A stretch of 64,000 nt of DNA. Source: Atopobiaceae bacterium (lineage in GTDB: Bacteria; Actinomycetota; Coriobacteriia; Coriobacteriales; Atopobiaceae). How positions within the stretch are numbered: the first letter of the stretch is position 1; every line of letters starts with the position of its first letter. Location: contig JAKVOB010000001.1 of assembly GCA_022483015.1 (NCBI GenBank), positions 2,008,902 to 2,072,901 on the forward strand, in the 5' to 3' direction. The notes under the pieces were generated by a model. That model was given only the letters and a program-made list of their open reading frames with translations, was not told where the DNA came from and ran no database searches. Position numbers and translations under genes: made by a program. Below, piece after piece: positions 57,806 through 64,000 of this stretch.

Positions 57806-59481
57806 TCGAGGTCTCTGGCATCCGCATCCCCGCCTACAAGCTCGACGGCTCCGCCGACAAGGAGCACCGTCTGGTGATGCGGGCCGTGCTCAACAAGGTC
57901 CACGAGGCCCCCGACGCCATCACCTCCATCGAGCTGCGACGCCGCTCCGTCGACGCCCGCAAGAAGGCCAACGTCCACCTCACCTACACCGTCCGCATGA
58001 CCTTGAGGGGCGGGGCCAACGCCGAGCGCGACCTCCTCGCACGCCTCGAGGCGCACCATAACGCCGGAGGCGTGAGGCAGGTCACGGACGAGACGCCCCA
58101 CCTCCCCCTGCGCTCCACGTGGTCCCTCGAGGGGCGCCCCGTGGTGGTGGGCGCGGGGTGTGCCGGCCTCTTCTGCGCCCTGGCGCTCGCATCGGCGGGC
58201 CTCGAGCCGTTGCTTGTCGAGCGCGGCGATGACGCCGAGCGAAGGGGCTCGACCGTGCATGGCTTCAACGCCACGGGGACGCTCGACCCCGAGAGCAACA
58301 TCCAGTTCGGCCTCGGCGGCGCCGGGACCTTCTCGGACGGCAAGCTCTCCACGGGCACCAAGGGCCCGCGCAACCGCCTCGTCCTCGAGACGTTCGTGGA
58401 GGCAGGGGCCCAGCGCGAGATAGCCTGGGACGCAAAGCCCCACATCGGCTCAGACGTCCTCCCCGGCGTGGTCACCAACCTCGTGCGACGGATCACCGAG
58501 CTGGGCGGCGAGGTCCGCTGCCGCTGCCGGCTCACCGGGCTCGACCTGGCGGACGGGACCGTGCGCGGAGTCCGCCTGGAGCGGCGCGAGGAGGGAGGCC
58601 TCGTGGTGGAGGAGCGCGTCCCCACCTCACAGGTGGTCCTCGCCTGCGGCCACTCCGCACGTGACATGTTCGAGCTCCTCCGTGACTCCGGCGTCGCGCT
58701 CGAACGCAAGACCTTCGCCATGGGCGTGCGCATCGAGCACCTCCAGGCAGACATAGACCGTGCCCAGTACGGCGACGCGGCCGGCAACCCCGCCTTGGGA
58801 GCTGCCCCCTACAAGCTCGTGGCGCACCTCGGCGAGGGCAGGAGCGCCTACTCGTTCTGCATGTGCCCCGGCGGCTTCGTGGTGGCGGCCGCGTCCGAGC
58901 CGGGCGGCGTCGTGACCAACGGCATGAGCTATGCCGCGCGCGACGGCCTGAACGCCAACGCGGGCCTCCTCGCCAACGTGCGCCCGCAGGACCTCGACGG
59001 GGACGACCCCCTGGCGGGCGTCCGGCTGCAACGCCGCTGCGAGCAGGCGGCCTTCGCCGAGGGAGGCGGCGCGTTCGTGGCACCGGCGCAGCTCGTCGGC
59101 GACTTCCTCAAGGGACAGCGCTCGAGCGCGGCGGGGCGCGTATGCCCCACCTACCCGCGCGGCGTCTCGTGGGGATCGGTCGAGGGGTGCCTGCCCGACC
59201 GGATCGTCGAGACCCTCAGGGCCGGCATCCCCGCCATGGCCCGCCACCTCAGCGGCTTCGACGCCCCTGACGCCGTGCTCACCGGGGTCGAGACCCGCTC
59301 GAGCTCACCGGTGCGCGTGCCCCGCGGGACCGACGGCCAGTCCGTGAGCTGCCGAGGCCTCTTCCCTGCAGGCGAGGGTGCGGGATACGCCGGTGGCATC
59401 ATGAGCGCCGCGGTGGACGGCCTCGCGGCTGCCGATGCGGTCATCGCAGCAGCGAAGGACGCGGCCTCAGGCCTGTCCTAG
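57802..59481 (+). CDS. FAD-dependent protein of the COG2509 family
   Basis: 559 aa. The N-terminal ~110 residues form a small domain with RRRSVDARKKANVHLTYTV, typical of this family. FAD-binding VVVGAGCAGLFCALALASAGL follows at about residue 113, then NIQFGLGGAGTFSDGKLSTG, and a C-terminal GLFPAGEGAGYAGGIMSAAVDG. The function of the family is not established. It is the last gene of the mrp unit, convergent with the flippase-like gene. Confidence 0.87.
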   Translation: MIEVSGIRIPAYKLDGSADKEHRLVMRAVLNKVHEAPDAITSIELRRRSVDARKKANVHLTYTVRMTLRGGANAERDLLARLEAHHNAGGVRQVTDETPHLPLRSTWSLEGRPVVVGAGCAGLFCALALASAGLEPLLVERGDDAERRGSTVHGFNATGTLDPESNIQFGLGGAGTFSDGKLSTGTKGPRNRLVLETFVEAGAQREIAWDAKPHIGSDVLPGVVTNLVRRITELGGEVRCRCRLTGLDLADGTVRGVRLERREEGGLVVEERVPTSQVVLACGHSARDMFELLRDSGVALERKTFAMGVRIEHLQADIDRAQYGDAAGNPALGAAPYKLVAHLGEGRSAYSFCMCPGGFVVAAASEPGGVVTNGMSYAARDGLNANAGLLANVRPQDLDGDDPLAGVRLQRRCEQAAFAEGGGAFVAPAQLVGDFLKGQRSSAAGRVCPTYPRGVSWGSVEGCLPDRIVETLRAGIPAMARHLSGFDAPDAVLTGVETRSSSPVRVPRGTDGQSVSCRGLFPAGEGAGYAGGIMSAAVDGLAAADAVIAAAKDAASGLS

Positions 59482-59508
59482 GGACGGCCCCGCGACAGCG
59501 TAGGCACC

Positions 59509-60747
59509 TCAGTGGTGCCGGCCCCTCCCCTTGAGCGCCCGCTTGAGGTCCACGCTCGCGCTCTGCCGCCGCGCCGAGTGCCTGCGCAGACGTGACGCGG
59601 CGCTCCCCGACCGGCTCGCCAGTCGGTGCCAGCGGTAGTTGAGGCTCTCGTTGGCATCGGACCTGAGACCAAGGAGCGGGGTGGCCGCCAGCACGGGCAG
59701 GAAGTACTCGACCATACGCCAGACCACGAAGCCGGCCGCGCCCTCCCCCGCGAACAAGGGACCGAACAGGAGCGCGAACCCGCCCTCGGCACCGAAGGTG
59801 CCACCTGGGAGCGGGATCGCCGACGTCAGCAGCTCGAGCATGGACCCCGATGCCAGACAGGTGAGCAGGTCGGCGGGCTTGCCGAAGGCATTCAGGACGA
59901 ACCAGGGAAGCGCATACAGGCAGCCGAGCTGGAACAGGGTGAGCAGCAACGTGGCAACCATGTTGCCGACGTTGCTCGCAGCAGCCTTGAAGCCGTCGGA
60001 GAACTCGAGCACCTGCGTGTTCACGACCTCGTTCCAATGGTCGAAGTCCTTGAGCCAGCCCCGCTTCGAGAGGAAGCGCAGGACCCAGTTGCCGAGCTTG
60101 ACGATGAAGTTGGGGAAGAGGCAGACCACGAGAAGGGCTGCGACCTCGAGGATCTTGAACACGAACAGGAGCGCCCCGATGATGACGAAGCCCCCGAAGT
60201 TCTCGAGGAAGTAGTCAAGGCGGAAGATCAGCATGAGGGCCGCGAAGATGCCCTCGCCGGCCTCGTACATGATGAAGCGCGTGTACTGGACGGCACCGGC
60301 GCTGCCCATCGAGAGGCCCGCGCGCGTGAGCCGATAGATCTGGGCAGGGGCACCCCCCGTGCCGTTGGGCGTCAGGTTCGAGAAGAAGATGCCCGAGGCC
60401 TCGACGCTCATGAGGTCACGGATGCCCAAGGGACAATGGGGGTCCGAGATGATGGCCATGACATAGGCCATGACGCCCACGGCGTAGTAGACCACGTAGG
60501 CGAGCATGGCGGCCACGACCCAGGCCTTGTCCACGGTTGCGATGGAGGAGAGGAACTCCCCCATCTGACCGGAGAATACGAGGTAGCAGACATAGGCCAC
60601 GGCGACGGCGGCCAGGAACAGGATGCTCTTGCGAACGGTGGAGTAGTTATCGGCCTCGGCCTCGGCCTGCGCGGTCGGGACGGCATGGTTCGAGGAGACC
60701 TTGGTGGTCACCTTGGACTGCGTCTTCTGCTTGTATGACCGGGCCAT
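59509..60747 (-). CDS. Flippase-like membrane protein (lysylphosphatidylglycerol synthase TM / UPF0104 family)
   Basis: 412 aa with about eight hydrophobic segments. A basic N-terminus precedes the first span (ILFLAAVAVAYVCYLVF), and the family motif LTPNGTGGAPAQIYRLTRAG lies near residue 130, followed by IPLPGGTFGAEGGFALLFGPL. This is the lipid-flipping half of MprF without the synthase domain. Lipid or glycolipid transport is a guess from the family. The tail is strongly basic. Confidence 0.83.
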   Translation of the reverse strand: MARSYKQKTQSKVTTKVSSNHAVPTAQAEAEADNYSTVRKSILFLAAVAVAYVCYLVFSGQMGEFLSSIATVDKAWVVAAMLAYVVYYAVGVMAYVMAIISDPHCPLGIRDLMSVEASGIFFSNLTPNGTGGAPAQIYRLTRAGLSMGSAGAVQYTRFIMYEAGEGIFAALMLIFRLDYFLENFGGFVIIGALLFVFKILEVAALLVVCLFPNFIVKLGNWVLRFLSKRGWLKDFDHWNEVVNTQVLEFSDGFKAAASNVGNMVATLLLTLFQLGCLYALPWFVLNAFGKPADLLTCLASGSMLELLTSAIPLPGGTFGAEGGFALLFGPLFAGEGAAGFVVWRMVEYFLPVLAATPLLGLRSDANESLNYRWHRLASRSGSAASRLRRHSARRQSASVDLKRALKGRGRHH

Positions 60748-60979
60748 CGCACCTCATCTCGGGGCAGGAACGCGCTAGGCATCCATACTACAAGAGTCCC
60801 TGAACCCGCGAGTCGCGAAAGGTGGCAGGCGGGGTTAGTCCATGCCGTGCCCTCGCCCTTTGCAGGCAGCGACACCTCAGAGACCATGAGACGGCACGCA
60901 TGTCGGTATCCGAATCATCCCGCGCCCTGAGCGGCGAGGACGTGAGCCGGGAACACCTGACACCGCCTCACCCCGTGAC

Positions 60980-61258
60980 CTACGAGATCGCCTTGATCAG
61001 CTTCTCCAGCTCCTCGTCCTGGCCCATGCCGGTGAGGAAGCACACCCCGTCGAGGACGGGGATGTTGAAGGTGTCGTCGGTCTTCACCACTGAGATGTAG
61101 GCATCCGCCGTCTTGAGGTAGTGGCGCAGCGACTTGATGTCAACGGCCTCGACGTCCGCCTCGATCCCACGGTCCTTGAGGAGCCTGGTGACCTTGCTTG
61201 CGACCGTCTGCGAGGTGGCCACGCCCGATCCGCAGGCAACGATTATCTTTGGAACCAT
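60980..61258 (-). CDS. PTS sugar transporter subunit IIB, galactitol type
   Basis: 92-aa phosphocarrier with the active-site Cys9 in ACGSGVATSQTVASKV, as in GatB. It receives phosphate from IIA and passes it to sugar at a IIC permease. It starts 12 bp after the IIA stop. No IIC gene follows: the next gene on this strand is the flippase-like protein 230 bases away. Confidence 0.9.
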   Translation of the reverse strand: MVPKIIVACGSGVATSQTVASKVTRLLKDRGIEADVEAVDIKSLRHYLKTADAYISVVKTDDTFNIPVLDGVCFLTGMGQDEELEKLIKAIS

Positions 61259-61270
61259 CTGATCCTCCTG

Positions 61271-61765
61271 TCAGCGAGCGGGGCGCACGTCATCGTCCAC
61301 GAGGTAATCCGTGAAGGCACGGACCATGCCCTCGCCTGTCGTCTGTGCCATGATACCAGCCACGACCGACGCGTCCATGAAGAGGTTCATGAGGCCTTGG
61401 AGCATCTCGACCTGTGCGCCGTCGCTCGTGATGCCGAGGTTGATGATGAGCCGGGCGGACACGTCGCCTCCCATGCCTGCCATGGCCTCGAACTCGATGG
61501 GATTGGTCGGCCGCACGATGGCCACATAGGGCCTGAGCACGAAGGACGGGTCCGTATGCGGGATGGCGATCTGGGCCCCCTTGGTCACGAGCCCCGTGGG
61601 ATAGCTCACCTCGCGGGCGATGACGGCCTCGAGCCAGCCTTCGCCCACATAGCCGCCATCCCTGAGCTGTGGCTCGATCCTCCTGAAGACCGTCTCCCGG
61701 TCCTGCGAAACGTCATCGAAGAAGACGAGCTCGGGCTTGAACAAGGAAGAATCTATCGGGGTCAT
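61271..61765 (-). CDS. PTS sugar transporter subunit IIA, fructose/galactitol type
   Basis: 164 aa from the ATG at 61765-61763 with GAAGGG ahead. Phosphorylated His70 lies in GAQIAIPHTDP. GatA-like rather than FruA-like by length and partner. It forms a pair with the IIB gene. The sugar is unknown, and the membrane IIC must be encoded elsewhere or the pair has a regulatory job. Confidence 0.88.
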   Translation of the reverse strand: MTPIDSSLFKPELVFFDDVSQDRETVFRRIEPQLRDGGYVGEGWLEAVIAREVSYPTGLVTKGAQIAIPHTDPSFVLRPYVAIVRPTNPIEFEAMAGMGGDVSARLIINLGITSDGAQVEMLQGLMNLFMDASVVAGIMAQTTGEGMVRAFTDYLVDDDVRPAR

Positions 61766-61844
61766 GCGTTGCATCCCTTCGGGGTATGGCACTCAGATGA
61801 CCGTGCCATCGTACCATCTGCCAGCGCGGAAGGGGACCGAGCCC

Positions 61845-63980
61845 TCACTTCTTATGCGGATGGTAACGTCTGCGCGTGGCGTGGGCGCTCCCCTTGCGGG
61901 CCCCGGCCTTGAGGCGGGCCATGACCTCCTCCTCCGAGGTCCCCTCGGCCGCGCTCTTGAGGCTCACGAGCTGGTCGCGCAGGGCGGCTGCCTCCTCGTA
62001 GTCCATGTCGGCGCTCGCGGCGGCCATGTCCTCCTCGAGGGTCTGGATGAGACGCGCCATCTCCTCCTTGGGAAGGTCTTTGAGCTCCGAGGCCACCGAA
62101 GCCGCAGCCTCCGCCGCAGGGGTCGTGAACTCGCCGTTCACGCGGTCGCGCTTGTCCACGTTGGCCGACGCCTCCGAGATGAACCCCGAGATGTCGTTGA
62201 TCGCCTTGCGCACCGTGCGCGGCTCTATGCCGTGCTCGGTGTTGTAGGCCTCCTGGATCGCGCGTCGACGACGGGTCTCGTCGATGGCGACGCGCATGGA
62301 GTCCGTGACGTCATCCGCATACATGATGACCTCGCCCGAGACGTTACGCGCGGCGCGTCCCATCGTCTGGATGAGGCTCCGCCGGTTGCGCAGGAACCCC
62401 TCCTTGTCGGCATCGAGGATCGCCACGAGCGAGACCTCGGGGATGTCGAGGCCCTCGCGCAGCAGGTTGATGCCCACCAGGCAGTCGATCTTCCCCTGGC
62501 GCAGGTCCCTGATGATGTCCACGCGGTCGAGGGTCTTGGTGTCGGAGTGCATGTAGTTGACCTTGATGCCCTCGTCGAGCAGGTGGTCGGTGAGGTCCTC
62601 GGCCATCCGCTTGGTGAGCGTGGTCACGAGCACGCGCTCGTGCCGGGCAGCGCGGGCCCGGATCTCGTCCACGAGGTCGTCGACCTGCCCGCGAACGGGG
62701 CGCACGTCGATCCTTGGGTCGAGGAGCCCCGTGGGACGGATGAGCTGCTCGACCGTCTGCTGGCTCACGGACTCCTCGTAGTCGCCGGGCGTGGCCGAGA
62801 CATAGAGGAACTGGGGGATGCGGCTCTCGAACTCATCGAAGCGCAGGGGCCTGTTGTCGAGCGCCGAGGGAAGCCTGAACCCGTGTTCCACGAGCGTGAC
62901 CTTGCGCGAGCGGTCGCCCTCGTGCATGCCACGGATCTGCGGGATCGTGACGTGGCTCTCGTCGATGATGCAGAGCATGTCCTTGGGGAAGTAGTCGATG
63001 AGGGTGTATGGGGGCTCGCCGGGCTTCCTGCCGTCGAGGTGGCGCGAGTAGTTCTCGATGCCGTTGCAGTAGCCCATGTTCTCGAGCATCTCGAGGTCGT
63101 AGGCGGTGCGTTCCTTCAGACGCTGGGCCTCGAGCAGCTTGCCCTCGCCCTTGAGCTGTGCCAGGCGGCTAGTGAGCTCGTCGTTGATGGTCTCCAGGGC
63201 ATGGTTCACCTTGGGTCGCTCGGTCACGTAGTGCGAGGCAGGCCAGATGGGGATGGCGTCGTACTCGCGCAGGACCTCACCCGTGACCTCGTCGACGTCG
63301 GCGATGAGCTCGACCTCGTCGCCGAAGAACGAGACGCGCAGGGGATGCTCCGCATAGGGAGGGAAGACGTCGATGACGTCCCCGCGCACGCGGAAGGTCC
63401 CGCGCGAGAGGTCGAAGTCGTTGCGGTCGTACTGGATGTCGATGAGGTTGCGGATGAGCTCGTCGCGCTCGAGCGGGACCTCCTTGTCGACGTTTGGGGC
63501 GAGCCCCGCGTAGTCCTGGGGGCTGCCGATGCCATAGATGCACGAGACGGAGGCCACGCACACCACGTCGCGCCGCGAGAGCAGGCTCGAGGTGGCCTGG
63601 TGCCTGAGCTTCTCGACCTCCTCGTTGATGGAGGCGTCCTTCTCGATGTAGGTGTCCGACTGCGGGACGTAGGCCTCGGGCTGGTAGTAGTCGTAGTACG
63701 AGACGAAGTAGACCACGGCGTTGTGGGGGAACAGGTCGCGCATCTCGCCGGCCACCTGGGCGGCGAGCGTCTTGTTGGGCTCGATGATGAGCGTGGGCTT
63801 GTTCACGGCCTCGATGGTCTTCGCCATCGAGAAGGTCTTGCCGCTGCCCGTGACCCCCATGAGGGTCTGGTAGCGCAGGCCGTCGTCTACGCCCCTTGCC
63901 AGCTTGGCGATGGCCTGCGGCTGGTCGCCGGAGGGCTCGTAGGGAGCCACCACCTCGAGGGGTACGCCCCCCTGCTCCAT
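61845..63980 (-). CDS. uvrB: Excinuclease ABC subunit B
   Basis: Helicase-like damage verifier of nucleotide excision repair, at least 711 aa. Walker [15 protein letters not shown], the beta-hairpin region [20 protein letters not shown], motif II IIDESH, helicase motifs ATPGDYEES and MGRAARN, and the UVR motif for UvrC near residue 660 ([15 protein letters not shown]). The ATG at 63980 has no ribosome site, and the frame stays open to the window edge (ELKRFG precede it), so the true start may lie beyond 64000. Confidence 0.95.
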   Translation of the reverse strand: MEQGGVPLEVVAPYEPSGDQPQAIAKLARGVDDGLRYQTLMGVTGSGKTFSMAKTIEAVNKPTLIIEPNKTLAAQVAGEMRDLFPHNAVVYFVSYYDYYQPEAYVPQSDTYIEKDASINEEVEKLRHQATSSLLSRRDVVCVASVSCIYGIGSPQDYAGLAPNVDKEVPLERDELIRNLIDIQYDRNDFDLSRGTFRVRGDVIDVFPPYAEHPLRVSFFGDEVELIADVDEVTGEVLREYDAIPIWPASHYVTERPKVNHALETINDELTSRLAQLKGEGKLLEAQRLKERTAYDLEMLENMGYCNGIENYSRHLDGRKPGEPPYTLIDYFPKDMLCIIDESHVTIPQIRGMHEGDRSRKVTLVEHGFRLPSALDNRPLRFDEFESRIPQFLYVSATPGDYEESVSQQTVEQLIRPTGLLDPRIDVRPVRGQVDDLVDEIRARAARHERVLVTTLTKRMAEDLTDHLLDEGIKVNYMHSDTKTLDRVDIIRDLRQGKIDCLVGINLLREGLDIPEVSLVAILDADKEGFLRNRRSLIQTMGRAARNVSGEVIMYADDVTDSMRVAIDETRRRRAIQEAYNTEHGIEPRTVRKAINDISGFISEASANVDKRDRVNGEFTTPAAEAAASVASELKDLPKEEMARLIQTLEEDMAAASADMDYEEAAALRDQLVSLKSAAEGTSEEEVMARLKAGARKGSAHATRRRYHPHKK

Positions 63981-64000
63981 CCCGAAGCGCTTGAGCTCGC

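Overview
The window looks like a chromosome segment of a high-GC anaerobic actinomycete of the class Coriobacteriia (Olsenella/Atopobium/Collinsella type). The reasons are the strong G/C preference at third codon positions, long antisense shadow frames, the order rapZ-whiA followed by gap-pgk-tpi-gpmI-secG, many peptide-type ABC transporters, a Gat-type PTS pair, and the GGGtGRT/NifU-like pair seen in anaerobes. The taxon is inferred from gene content only. I see no rRNA, tRNA, CRISPR array, insertion sequence or prophage.

Layout. 1-11.4 kb: two complete Dpp/Opp-type peptide ABC loci on the minus strand (binding protein, two permeases, two ATPases); the last ATPase of the first locus runs off the left edge. 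11.6-16.7 kb: lower-glycolysis operon gap-pgk-tpiA-gpmI-secG with a recognisable promoter. 16.8-21.8 kb: whiA (split by a +1 frameshift), rapZ, a divergent ppk2 and uvrC. 22.0-23.3 kb: an ATP-grasp ligase. 23.3-31.6 kb: an apparent sialic-acid uptake and catabolism operon (binding protein, permease, permease-ATPase fusion, ATPase, nanA, nanK, nanE). 31.9-40.5 kb: a full histidine operon hisZG(fusion)-D-C-B-H-A-F-I-E, with a PHP-type histidinol phosphatase convergent to its end and a palindrome over its promoter. 40.6-41.6 kb: FemAB-type peptidoglycan aminoacyltransferase. 41.8-46.7 kb: branched-chain amino-acid transporter livJHMGF. 46.9-52.0 kb: murJ, ybaK, uvrA. 52.2-53.4 kb: an SDR oxidoreductase and a YhcH-family protein. 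53.6-55.4 kb: the GGGtGRT protein and a NifU-like scaffold, divergent from an mrp ATPase and two FAD-dependent oxidoreductases (55.7-59.5 kb). 59.5-64 kb: a flippase-like membrane protein, PTS IIB and IIA, and uvrB at the right edge.

How the genes work together. The economy suggested is that of a host-associated fermenter importing peptides, amino acids and sialic acid and feeding glycolysis, while still making its own histidine. All four solute-binding proteins carry a twin-arginine plus lipobox signal, and each of their genes is followed by a GC-rich stem-loop before the permease genes, which would allow more binding protein than membrane complex to be made. The three subunits of the UvrABC excinuclease are all here at separate sites.

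The strongest candidates for new biology are the NifU-like/GGGtGRT pair opposite Mrp across a 20-bp palindrome, the HisZ-HisG fusion with an operator-like palindrome, and the CCC-TGA frameshift in whiA. The last could be programmed or a homopolymer error.
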